Assembly (NCBI RefSeq): GCF_052324685.1
Contig: NC_135212.1
Span: forward strand, 5,763,332 to 5,827,331
From: Brachyhypopomus gauderio
Taxonomy: Eukaryota > Chordata > Actinopteri > Gymnotiformes > Hypopomidae
DNA length: 64,000 nt
Reading direction: 5' to 3'
Position 1 is the first letter of the stretch, and the number at the start of each line of letters is the position of its first letter. Both the position numbers and the translations under genes were made by a program. Below the pieces are notes generated by a model. That model saw only the letters and a program-made list of their open reading frames with translations. It was not told where the DNA came from and made no database searches. Of the stretch, positions 30,390 through 40,120 are shown one piece after another.

Positions 30390-31657
30390 GGCCCGTATTT
30401 ATCAAACTTCTTAGAGTGGAATTTTGGACTTAAGTGCTGAAAAATTCTTAGATTTGCTCCTACTCACAGAGTTAAGTGTAAGTGCCAGTTATCAAAACTC
30501 TCAAGTATAAGAATCACTCTTACTCTCCCGAAAAGTTAAGACTGCTCCAGATGACTCATAAGTCGTTAAGAGTTGCCACTAGGGGGCTGAGATGGCACTG
30601 AGAAGACAGAGACGCGTGCGAACCTTCATTTTAGGTACACATTTCAATTTTATAGATATACAAATATGCACTATGCACAATAATTAGGCATTAAGATAAG
30701 CATGGGTTAAATTTTTTTTTCTTTTTTTCATGCAAGAGTGTAATATTCATGCTGCGATTTTCATACTTTAATTTTAAGCTTTGACTTCTGCCTTGTCAGT
30801 TATTGTATGTCATTTGGGAGTGAGTCCTCTGCCAGACTTCCTTCAGACGCTCACTTTTCCTCCGGCCATTCATGACTGGTGGTGTTTGGAAGCGCTGTCA
30901 GAGAGGGAGGGGCAGATGGAGAATCTGCGCTCAAGCCAGCAGGGTCGGGAGCACGAGGTTTAATACTGACAGATGCAATTATTTTATTAGCATCACAGTG
31001 TTTGTGTGCAAATCTAAATAAATTTTAAAAACATTGTCTTTGAGATATACTTTAGAATTTCATTAATGCAGGATCCATTCCACATATCACCACAGTGTCT
31101 TCCCCCATGATACGCTGCACCACCTCACAAACTGCGCTAAGAGGCTTGCCCGGTGGTCCTCCGCCTGAATGTGATTCAGTTAGAATGTATGCAGTATCCA
31201 AAATAAATCAGAGAAAACATATGAATAACAAAAGAAAGAAGGAAACAAATTTTTATAAAGATTATTTATTAACTACGTAAATACGCTGTGTTATTTTACA
31301 AAAATCATGACTGCAACATTATTAAGTTAAATGTGAAGGTATTTCAACATTTTCTGAATTTTATCTTGACATTTCTCAGGAAATATTCTTGAACATGAAA
31401 TCCGATCCAGTGATTGGTTCTTGCAGGGAGTTTTGAAACGACGTCATCCAGGATCAGCTTTGCGGTACAGCCAGGTGTCGTAAATCAGCTCTGAGACTGA
31501 CACTTACGAATTGCTCCTACACTTCGCTTAAAGTGAGACTGAGAGGCTTGATAACTAACTTTTAGTCTCAGCTTTTAACTAAGAATTATTTTAGACATAA
31601 GTCAATTCTTAGCAGCATTCTTAGGAGTAATTCTAAGAAGTTTGATAAATACGGGCC
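30390..31657. mobile_element. 1268-bp non-autonomous DNA transposon, PIF/Harbinger-like
   Basis: Terminal inverted repeats begin GGCCCGTATTTATCAAACTT and extend through CTTAGA (26 bp identical at both ends). Subterminal regions are also roughly palindromic (agttatcaaaactctcaagt against ggcttgataactaactttt). A CTG triplet flanks both ends (30387-30389, 31658-31660), fitting the 3-bp CWG/TWA duplications of PIF/Harbinger. No intact transposase is present. Internal ORFs are short and unrecognised. Confidence 0.75.
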
Positions 31658-32277
31658 CTGGTCTTTAATTGACCAAGGTGTACTGAGAGCTGGAACAAAG
31701 CAAATATATTAACTTGCTCTCTACTGAAAATCTTTGTGAACGCTAAATGATGCACGAAAACGATTTAGATTTAGATACCAGTAAACATCTAACCTTTATA
31801 TTAAAGTATTCCTTCATCTTATTGTTCGTTGTCCATAGCTTGTTTGTATAGTGTATTGCATCATTTTTGTACTGCCTGTTTACTGACTCAGTCATGTTCT
31901 CTTTGACACCCTCCCTAAAGTGCTTTGCTTGGATTTAATAGATAGCAGGAAAATACAAGAGGTACGTTTAATTAATATTTTTCATTAAACAGAACGCAGC
32001 AGTAAAAGGGCGAGAGGGAAAGACAGAGAGCGTGAATAAAAACAGGCCTCCATTTAATACAAGTTCAGGGTCTTCAGCCTTCAAGACTGAACCCCTCTAG
32101 TTTCCAGTTTTATGAGCATAACTGACTAGATTGAGATTTTTCTGCAGGTCACAAACGGCTCTTGCTGAGACTCCAAAGCACAGTCTTTATTCACATGATA
32201 TAATCCACATATCATACGCACATCTTCCAGACAAATAACCAAAATCGATGACTTAACCCTAGACAGCGAGTGGCGTT

Positions 32278-32508
32278 TAGTGATGGGAATTTCGGCTCTT
32301 TTTAGGGAGTCGGACCTTTTGGCTCAGCTCCTCATAAAGAGTCGGCTCTTTCGGCTCCCAAATGGCTCCTTATTTGAGGGGGGTGGCGAACGTACTTTGT
32401 TGACCGGGGGGGGGGGGGGGGGGGGGTCTTAGAGGGGAACCGGCTCTCGTCGTTCACTTAAAAGAGCCGGCTCTTTGAACCGGTTCGTTCGCGACCGACA
32501 CATCACTA
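32278..32508. mobile_element. 231-bp hAT-like MITE
   Basis: Ends are TAGTGATGGGAA and ...CACATCACTA (imperfect inverted repeats). An exact 8-bp duplication gtggcgtt flanks them at 32270-32277 and 32509-32516, as hAT elements make. The body repeats gagtcggctcttt/gagccggctcttt motifs and carries a poly-G run at about 32406-32426. It ends 197 bp before the c17orf75 start codon. Confidence 0.88.
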
Positions 32509-32705
32509 GTGGCGTTAACGCGCATGCGCCATCCTCCTCCCGGACTTCACCCGATGAATGACAGCTGCGTTGTTTTATTCACCGATGCACCGTTAAACCT
32601 CTCACCGCCATCACCTAGTTTAACACCTATCTCGGTTCCCAACGGGCGAACGGAGCGTATCGGAGCACGTAGACGAGGCAGCGGTGGGACAGGGCGATAT
32701 TAGAC

Positions 32706-32854
32706 ATGTTCACCTCCCAGACCTCCTCCTTCCAGGACTCCATCGACGTGGAGGAGAAGGACGCGGACCTGGACAGCGAAGACCTGGGCGCCTACAGCCA
32801 GAAAACACAGCCCATAAACTCGTATTATTCCATATATTACTATCAGAACACACG
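32706..32854 (+). CDS. c17orf75: c17orf75 exon 1
   Basis: Starts ATG, reads MFTSQTSSFQDSIDVEEKDA and ends SYYSIYYYQNT plus CG|gtgaga. The N-terminus is acidic and low in conservation, so the start is likely but not certain. Confidence 0.88.
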
Positions 32855-35800
32855 GTGAGACTGGGGATGTGAGCCTCGCTAGCTGCCCCATGCTAAACAC
32901 TTACCTTAGCCATGCTAGCCATGCTAGCTGGTTTAGCTACCAGCTGTTACACATGACGCCTTTAAAACGTGTTTTCATGTGTTGTTTCGCCTTTAAAACG
33001 TGTGTTGTTGCTGTTCACACACACACACACCACTGTGTTATATTACCGATGGCAACGAGTGTTACCATTAAAACACACACCGCACAACGTTTGCAGGCCT
33101 GTATTTGGTGTATTGTAAGTGTTGTGTTACCTGTGCAGGTGTGAGTCGTGTGAAGAGAGTGTGTCCTGCAGCCCCAGACGGACACACTCCACCACCAGTC
33201 AGGATGACCTCAGGTAACACAGTTCTCTGTCTGTTTTAGAAGTTTTTAACTCTGATGTGAATAGGCAACACTATTCCGGTTCCTATGAGTCCCCTAACCC
33301 CATCTTGGGTTGATGTTCTGCGTTATAACCCACTGAGCTCTTTGGAACTTCATTATGAACGTCTTGTTGACCTTTCTGCACATACCTCAAGTGAGCCTAG
33401 GAGTGGGTCTCCTAACTCCAGTTACTTACTGAGAATATGGAGAAATATGTATCTGATTTTTTTTGTGGTCCAAAAACGCAGGAGTTCAGTGGCGCTATTT
33501 CTGCTGAAATGACATTTGCGCCTGATCTTTGTACTCACTGGTGCATCATTAACTGCGTAACCATCTGTCTGTTTTTACCGGCTTATTTTTGTTTACCGTT
33601 TCTCATGTCGATATTGATAACCAAATCTCTATTCCTTGTAGTCTCACCCTATTGGACAGCAGCCTGCCCTCTGAGGCGGAGCCTGAATTGCGATGCTACA
33701 TCTCCCGCAGACTGAGCAAAGGTGCCCTGCTGGGGGGCATGGGCAACATTGCCACGGTGGAGCTCAGGTAATCCACCCCCGGTGTTTGAGCAGTCCTGGA
33801 GCATCACAGTTCTGAAACAGCTAGTGTTTTTTTCTCATCACAGCAAACCAAGGGCTTCTCGATTATCTGATCATTTGCATCAGAGGCGTCCCCGTCAGAT
33901 GGGCTGCGGTGGTCACATGTGCTTCAGAACATGGCTGGCACACGCAGCTGCATGGCTTCTGATTGTAGTTAAGTGGACGGCATGCGTGTGTAGCAGGTGG
34001 GAGGGAACGTGGGCGAGGAAGACGCGGGTTTCTTAAATCAAAGTGCTGAAAATGCAAATGGCTTCCACACGGTCAGATCAGGGCAAGTTTACAACAACGT
34101 GCTTTAGGTAGACGCGTGTTTGGAGGAATACAGATGCATCGGTCATAATGAATTCCACTTTGATGCCCAATGCCACCAGGTCGGTCCTAATGAGGGTCTT
34201 CCTCGTTGAGGTTGGATGTCGTTGAAACCTGTCCGGGGTCTGTGTGTTTTCCAGCATTCCCGAGCAAGCAGTGGGCTGCTACTGTTGCCTGCTGGAGCAG
34301 GAGCGATCTCCGGAGCAACCGGACGCAGACGGCAACGGTTGGGTGGTGTGTTTCCTCGGCGGCTCGGAAAAGGGCCTGAACTTATATCCTTTTGGACCCC
34401 GAGGACCTCGCGGTGCCTTCCAGACTTGCTTGACGAGGCTCTTCATTGCTTTTTGTTCATGGCGAACTTCTTTAACGAGCTTCAACGTTCAGAATCGAAC
34501 TCGACAAGTATGTCCAAGGACTCCGCTGCAGCTTGGTGCAAGAAGTAAGACGCGTTGTGAAATAATGATCGGGACAACGGTCCAATCCGTTTTGATCTAT
34601 TCATTTCTTACTGCATGCTGTGGAGACTTGAGTGCTGTTTGTGGGCCTGGCCCCTGTGTTAGATGCAGAACCTGGAGGCGGAGGTCCGGCCGTACCTGAG
34701 CCTTTGGTACCAGGAGTCGGTCATGCACATCCACAGAGTGGTGCAGCTGGTCCAGAAAGACGTGGCCTACCTCCTCCACGCTGTAAGTGGGGGCTCCTTC
34801 AAATCATTCTGTTAGTCTGTGTGCTCTACGCTTAGATCTGAGATCTATGCTTTAGAAAACTGACTATTGGAAGATGTTATTGTTGCAATGCGTTATTGGT
34901 CCACGAGAGGGCACCAGAGTATAACCCCAAAGCCACCTCCAGATTAAAGTATTTTATTTCATGGTAGTTATCTGATGAATTACTAGAGATTAACTGAATA
35001 ACTTTTCCATCACACCTGAGTCTTGTGTAAACGGAATGGAAACTGTTCTTTACCCGGGTTTTGAATTGAGGCAACCCACACACACGCTCAAATTATTTGC
35101 AATTCCACCGCAGGCTTTGAGTCAGACCCACGTTGAAGTCGTCGGGACAGATGAGAGAACGAAGACGGACGTGGCGAGGTAACGAGAGGCAGCTCGCGTT
35201 TCGGACGCGAGCGCTCCGTTGTCCGATACCGTAGTTCTCACGGCGCGAGCGCTCCGTCGTCCGATACTGTAGTTCTCACGGCGCGAGCGCTCCGTCGTCC
35301 GATACCGTAGTTCTCACGGCGAGAGCGCTCCGTCGTCCGATACCGTAGTTGTCACGGCGCGAGCGCTCCGTCGTCCGATACGGTCACCCTTTGATTCGCT
35401 GCTGGATGGCGTCATGAGGCGGCTTACGGTGCGTTTGCTTCTCCAGGTTCGTGAAGGCGGCGAGCCTGCAGGGTCTGGTGCAGGAAGATCCCGCCAGCGC
35501 CCTGCTGTGCAGGACCTCCTCCGAGAGCTCACACACCCACCTGCTGATCGACTGCTCCTCCGGCTCCCCGGACTTCACCAACGCAGGTTCGCACCAAACG
35601 CAGCAGCAGAGATTCTGGACTAAAATGGCCTGAGGGAGAAACCCAAGGGTGCGCGTGTCGGTCGGACAGGACAGGTAGGTTCTGGAGAGGACGTCCTGAC
35701 CCGGCAGGCAGTCCCGGACCTCCAGGGTGGAGCAGCGTGGAGTAGGGCCTTCTGCCTCCCTGTAGTTTGTGGGTAAAGTGGTCCCGCAGGCCTCTGGCTC

Positions 35801-37479
35801 TCCGGCTCTCTGCTGGGCCCAGATCAATACGGTTCATGTTTTCTCTTCCTCTCTCATGTCTGTGGTGAGCGTTGATTCAGTTTTGCCAGTGGCGTTCTTG
35901 ATTTTCATTTTTTTTCTGGAAGCTTGACTCATTCCGTTAACGACAGTATTGATTGAAATTTTAAAAAGTTATAAACCACCCTTATTATAAGACTACCACT
36001 AACTGTAAGCTTTACTCGCGTTTTACATGGTTACATCCAATGACTTCATCCTGCTTTGCAGACGGACGTGTTCTGAGTAATATCGTGTGTGAGTCAACGC
36101 TGATGCGTGCGTTTGCCTCCTCTCTAGCCACTAACCGTTTCTGTGACGACTGGATCCAGGCGTTCCTCAACGCAGCGGAGCGCTGTAACCCGTTCCTGCT
36201 GCGGCAGATCCTGGAGAACTTCAAGCTCAAGGTCCGTGTCCATGTCCATGTCTGGGAGGCATCGTGTAGCGAAGGCCACTTCCTGCAGAGAAGTGACTGA
36301 GCTACACATGTTAACGCTCGGTACGGCAGTACGGTGGACCCCTGTCCTGCGGAAAACTGATCTTCAAAGATCTGTCACACTTCAGCAACGGAAACCATGA
36401 AAACAAAGAAATTACATGCATAAAGCACATTAGAACGAACCCTTTAAAATGGTTCTTGGTAATCAAATCAAAGTTTATTTGTATAGCGCTTTTCACAACA
36501 CATGTTGTCACAAAGCAGCTTTACAGGATTTACAAGGTTAACAATACTATGGGTCCAGAACCCTAATGAGCAAGCCAAAGGCGACAGTGGCGAGGAAAAA
36601 CTCCCTATGATGGTGGGGAATAGGAAGAAACCTCGGGAGAACCAAGACTCAAAAGGGAACCCATCCTCCATTGGGCGGCCCGTTAACACACAAATTACAC
36701 AAAATACAGACAAATACACAAGTCACACACAAGTCAGAAGTAAAAGGTAAAAATGAAAGTTCTGGGTCTTGATATTGTCACTGTAAATGTCTGTTGATGA
36801 ACGCCAGGTTTTCATTCCATGTCGGAGCGATGATACTGGTATTGTAGGCTCCAACTGCAGTGTTACTCCCCAGGTGAACCTCGGAGAAGAAAGATATGTG
36901 ATGTGGTAAATATATAACAGATTAATCAAAGGCCAAAGTAAACAGATAAGTCTTTAGTTGAGTTTTAAACATTGAGACTGTGTTTGAGTCCCGAATAAAG
37001 GCAGGAAGATTATTCCACGATTGTGGAGCTTTAAAAGAAAAGGCTCTTCCCCCTGCTGTGATCTTTTTCATCCTAGGAACAGTTAATAACCCTGCGTAAT
37101 CCTGGTCATCGCTAAACTTCAACTTCCAAGGAAATCAGCACTGCGTTTGTTTGCTTGTTTGTGCGTTTTTATTAACCCGTCGACGTTCCAAACCTGCGCG
37201 GCTGTGAAGGTGAGGTCAGGCTGTGTGGCGTTTACCTCTGACCTCGTCTCCCCGCAGGCCATCCAGGACATGAACAACCTGAAGCGTTTCATCCGCCAGG
37301 CGGAGACCAGCCACTACGCTCTCTTCCGCTGCTGCCTCTTCCTGCAGGGCTGCGGTAACGGCGAGGTTCTGCTCCGTAACGCCCGGGCCGAACACGCCGG
37401 CCTGGCCGAGCCCTGCGCCATCATCCGCGTGCTGCAGGAGTTCCTGGCCGAGCAGGCGCCGCCCGGCACACCGCAGTGA
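32706..37479 (+). CDS. c17orf75: C17orf75 homologue (Njmu-R1), complete gene
   Basis: Ten coding exons: 32706-32854, 33139-33213, 33642-33767, 34255-34383, 34487-34544, 34663-34782, 35114-35178, 35447-35586, 36128-36231, 37258-37479. They total 1188 nt, 395 residues, about the human length. In human cells this protein forms a complex with WDR11 and FAM91A1 at the trans-Golgi, helping capture endosome-derived vesicles. Matching blocks are SEAEPELRCYISRRLSKGA, a Cys-rich VGCYCCLLEQE, VVCFLGGSEKGLNLFRIELD, LLHAALSQTHVEVV, DCSSGSPDFTNA, NRFCDDWIQAFLNAAERCNP and AIQDMNNLKRFIRQAETSHY. All introns are GT-AG except intron 4, which is AT-AC. The start is chosen because the following SIDVEEKDADLDSEDL aligns with the acidic N-terminus of the family. 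Confidence 0.96.
33139..33213 (+). CDS. c17orf75: c17orf75 exon 2
   Basis: Acceptor ctgtgcag, donor gtaaca. Reads CESCEESVSCSPRRTHSTTS then QDDL. It is Cys- and Ser-rich and poorly conserved, but the phases fit both sides. Confidence 0.88.
33642..33767 (+). CDS. c17orf75: c17orf75 exon 3
   Basis: Acceptor ccttgtag, donor gtaatc. Reads LTLLDSSLPSEAEPELRCYI then SRRLSKGALLGGMGNIATVE. Strong family match. Confidence 0.95.
34255..34383 (+). CDS. c17orf75: c17orf75 exon 4
   Basis: Acceptor ttttccag. Reads IPEQAVGCYCCLLEQERSPE and VVCFLGGSEKGLN. It ends TT|atatcctttt, a U12-type AT-AC donor, so the Leu codon is split TT|G. Confidence 0.95.
34384..34486 (+). other. c17orf75: U12-type AT-AC intron of c17orf75
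   Basis: The 103-base intron starts ATATCCTTTT, the textbook U12 AT-AC donor. It has a branch-site match TTCTTTAAC at 34468-34476 and ends CAAC. The branch A is about 11 bases from the end, the spacing the minor spliceosome requires. No GT-AG alternative restores the conserved GLNLFRIELDKY reading. Confidence 0.92.
34487..34544 (+). CDS. c17orf75: c17orf75 exon 5
   Basis: Starts after the AC acceptor with G, TTC, AGA. Reads FRIELDKYVQGLRCSLVQE, donor gtaaga. It is only 58 bases long. Confidence 0.94.
34663..34782 (+). CDS. c17orf75: c17orf75 exon 6
   Basis: Acceptor gtgttag, donor gtaagt. Reads MQNLEAEVRPYLSLWYQESV then HIHRVVQLVQKDVAYLLHA. Confidence 0.95.
35114..35178 (+). CDS. c17orf75: c17orf75 exon 7
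   Basis: Acceptor caccgcag, donor gtaacg. Reads ALSQTHVEVVGTDERTKTDV then A and a split Arg codon. Confidence 0.95.
35192..35386. repeat. 38-bp GC-rich minisatellite in a short c17orf75 intron
   Basis: About five copies of a unit beginning cgcgagcgctccgtcgtccg and continuing through ccgtagttctcacgg. It fills most of the 268-bp intron 7 (35179-35446). Each copy carries several CpGs. Confidence 0.94.
35447..35586 (+). CDS. c17orf75: c17orf75 exon 8
   Basis: Acceptor cttctccag, donor gttcgc. Reads FVKAASLQGLVQEDPASALL and LLIDCSSGSPDFTNA. Confidence 0.94.
36128..36231 (+). CDS. c17orf75: c17orf75 exon 9
   Basis: Acceptor tctctag, donor gtccgt (weak). Reads TNRFCDDWIQAFLNAAERCN then PFLLRQILENFKLK. 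Confidence 0.95.
36232..37257 (+). other. c17orf75: c17orf75 last intron, carrying an LINE fragment
   Basis: Most of this intron is the antisense LINE 3' end at 36467-37124. The rest is unremarkable. Confidence 0.85.
36467..37124 (-). mobile_element. 3' end of a non-LTR retrotransposon (L2-like)
   Basis: On the - strand a 66-residue ORF (37122-36922) reads KITAGGRAFSFKAPQSWNNL then PAFIRDSN and ends LKTYLFTLAFD. This is the recognisable C-terminus of fish L2/CR1-type reverse transcriptase ORFs. About 450 bp of 3'UTR follows, ending in the characteristic tail agcgctatacaaataaactt then tgatttgatt. It is 5' truncated, as LINE copies usually are, and lies antisense in the c17orf75 last intron. 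Confidence 0.82.
37258..37479 (+). CDS. c17orf75: c17orf75 terminal exon
   Basis: Acceptor ccccgcag. Reads AIQDMNNLKRFIRQAETSHY, then RCCLFLQGCGNGEVLLRNAR, and ends QAPPGTPQ with TGA at 37477-37479. Confidence 0.95.
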   Translation, partial: AIQDMNNLKRFIRQAETSHYALFRCCLFLQGCGNGEVLLRNARAEHAGLAEPCAIIRVLQEFLAEQAPPGTPQ

Positions 37480-37623
37480 CGCCTCCTCACCAGCAGGGGG
37501 AGCGCTGTGTTCGGGTCCATGAAGGCATGGAGCACAGAACATTTCATCCATGTACATTCTGCTTGGCCCTCCGTCTTGGGGGGGGGGGCTTGTCATCTTG
37601 GTTTCCAGATCCACATCGCTAAG

Positions 37624-37629
37624 AATAAA
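37624..37629 (+). promoter_or_regulatory. c17orf75: c17orf75 polyadenylation signal (candidate)
   Basis: AATAAA lies 145 bases after the stop and overlaps further AATAAA copies in aataaaataaataaa. It is followed by GT-rich sequence near 37700-37735. Confidence 0.6.
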
Positions 37630-38903
37630 ATAAATAAAAACGGTAAATTGGTATAATTGCGGACGTGGATCACACGGCTGACTAGACTTGTTCCCCATAA
37701 CTGTGTGTGATGCAATTGAGCCTAATGTGGTTGTTGAAGTTATTTTTTTTTTCTCTTCTCAGATAAATGGATATCGTAGGACTGTGAAATTTGTGAAGTG
37801 GGTTCTTTCAAAGAACTGACATTACTACGCAAGCGCTGTAGTGTGGTCCTCCTTTGTCCTGACAGCTTCGTGCTCAAACCTTTATAGCATTATATAGAAG
37901 TCAGTACATTAACTCAGCAATACTGATGGGACACGGTCCACCATTATCAAACCTTAGCTTTGTACCAAATTGAAGAAGCTTTTGTTTGTAGACTAGATGT
38001 CTCTTGCGTTAAAAGGTTTTGATCTTTAGAAAGTTGTGACACCTGTATTGTACATGAATTATTATTGTACTCTTGTGTTTTTTCCCATTGGTGTTTTGCC
38101 ATAATTGAAATTCCCTTGTCTGTCTTTGAGGACCAACGGTAAGGGCCGTGTCCCAGAATGCTCGGGAAACAACCGAGCGTGAAGTTTCACCACCTGCGTC
38201 ACTACACGTGGGACGGTAGACATTACCACTCTAGACACTACGGGGTCCAGGATGGTGTAACTTCAAATGTCAACCCAATTCCATAATGACTGATCGGGTC
38301 GGTGGTTCTCCGGCACCGGTTACGTAATCCCCAGACAAACAAGGATCCGATATTGAAGGAACTGCAGAGAGCCGATACGTTTTAAGCACGAGCATCAGAC
38401 CTCGTGAAGAGATGCTGGCATGAGTGTGTGTGCTTTTGCTTCAGCTGTTCAACACACACGGGCCAGTCGAGAGGTTCCTCATGAGGTTTCAGCAGCTGCC
38501 GGAGTGTGTTAATGTGTGTTAGTGTGTTAATGGGCGTGTGTTTTAATCGTTTATATGGGACACTCCATATAAAATTGGCCCGGTGTTCGACGCCGTCCCC
38601 AACAGCGATTCTTCCTCTGTGGAGGAACTTTTAGCTCCCACGTAGTTTCACACGCCCGCGCTGAACTGATGTGATTTCTCTGTTAAGAGTGTCGTGTACA
38701 TTTCATCCTCTGTCTGAGGCTTAATGCATTGATTAAAGTCGTCAACAGTGAACGTCTCCAGTGTGTCGTAATGCGGCCTGTTCTTCCTAGAGTAGCCTAG
38801 TGCCTATGAATATTCATCACTGACTAAACCTGAGAGATTCCAGGGCTGATTCATTGCGTTACAGCCCAGTTCCAGGTGGAATATGTCTTAGCAAACTAGT
38901 CCG

Positions 38904-38922
38904 GGGGGGGGGGGGGGGGGGT
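38904..38922. repeat. Poly-G tract
   Basis: About 18 consecutive G bases. Confidence 0.93.
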
Positions 38923-39044
38923 GACCTTCTTGGCACGTTGAAAGGTCTTGCTTAGTGTGATGTAAAGTTTGGTTTGGGGTGCAGAAATAAAACTGATTGG
39001 CCAGTGGTGCACTAAAAGCAAGCTTGATAAACACTGATTTAGAA

Positions 39045-39282
39045 ACCACGTTCTGAACACACAGCTAGACCTTATGAAATAAAACCACGTTCTGAACACA
39101 CAGCTAGACCTTATGAAATAAAACCATGTTCTGAACACACAGCTATACCTTATGAAATAAAACCACGTTCTGAACACACAGCTAGTCCTTATGAAATAAA
39201 ACCACGTTCTGAACACACAGCTAGTCCTTATGAAATAAAACCACGTTCTGAACACACAGCTAGACCTTATGAAATAAAAAGA
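39045..39282. repeat. 39-bp minisatellite
   Basis: About six copies of a unit starting accacgttctgaacacacag and ending ccttatgaaataaa. Each copy brings one AATAAA on the + strand. The length is a multiple of 3, giving a spurious repeat ORF on the other strand. Confidence 0.94.
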
Positions 39283-40070
39283 CCTTAAGAGATAAAAACA
39301 CCAGGGAATAAACACCGAAACAGTAATACTGGTAAATGTACACAACTGCCTTTTCCTTGTGAACAATTAGGTAGGAATCATACACCTAAAGCCCTGGAGC
39401 AGCCGTGTAAGAAAATTAAGCTGATTTGCCAGTGCTAAATTGTGAACCAAAGTTAGATTGCTCTCGCATAATACTCGTTTTACTCATATCAGCAAGCCAG
39501 TAGGGGGCAGTGTGGCACAACAAATCCATTCAATGCAGAATCACCTGAGGCAGCTTAATGATAGATACTGTTCTATTAGTCCTTTTCAGTCTCTAAGAGA
39601 AATTCTGTTACAATTAATCAGAATTACACAAACCTTTTCCTTCAGTTACAAAAGGTAAAGTTTTCTAACAAAATTTGGCAGTTTTCACCTGAAACACAAT
39701 AACTCCAGTTCTGCTAAGCTCTTTTTGCATAACTGTAAGTACAAGGTTGATCACAAAGCACAATTAACATCAAGTCGTCATGCTAAAAGCGTGCATGTTT
39801 AATACACAAACCTCCAGTCACCATGAAAACCCAATGGCATGTTTGCCACGCAGCTCAACCAAGCTTAACTGTTAACATCCACCTCTAATGTTGAAATCAA
39901 CCATTAATAAAATAGCATTTCATACCTAATGCATGCATAAAGAGGTATTGAGATGGACCTTTTGATATATTTTGTTTGTTCTGTCAAACAGGAGACAATC
40001 AAGCAAGGGGAAGAGGTAACTGTCATGCAGGAAACACCAATCATTTGAATAGTATGTAAAAGCCAAACCA

Positions 40071-40120
<50 letters not shown>
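40071..40120. repeat. (ATT)n microsatellite
   Basis: About sixteen ATT units. Confidence 0.97.

Larger units (their letters stand above)
30046..32705. other. Divergent intergenic space between rps15a and c17orf75
   Basis: About 2.7 kb. More than half is two inserted elements (30390-31657 and 32278-32508). Without them the two transcription starts would be about 1.2 kb apart. No further exon is seen. Confidence 0.8.

Noticed and set aside
38896..39366. 156-residue ORF with repeated CVFRTWFYFIR
   Set aside because: 39-bp minisatellite read on the - strand; it also runs into a poly-G tract.
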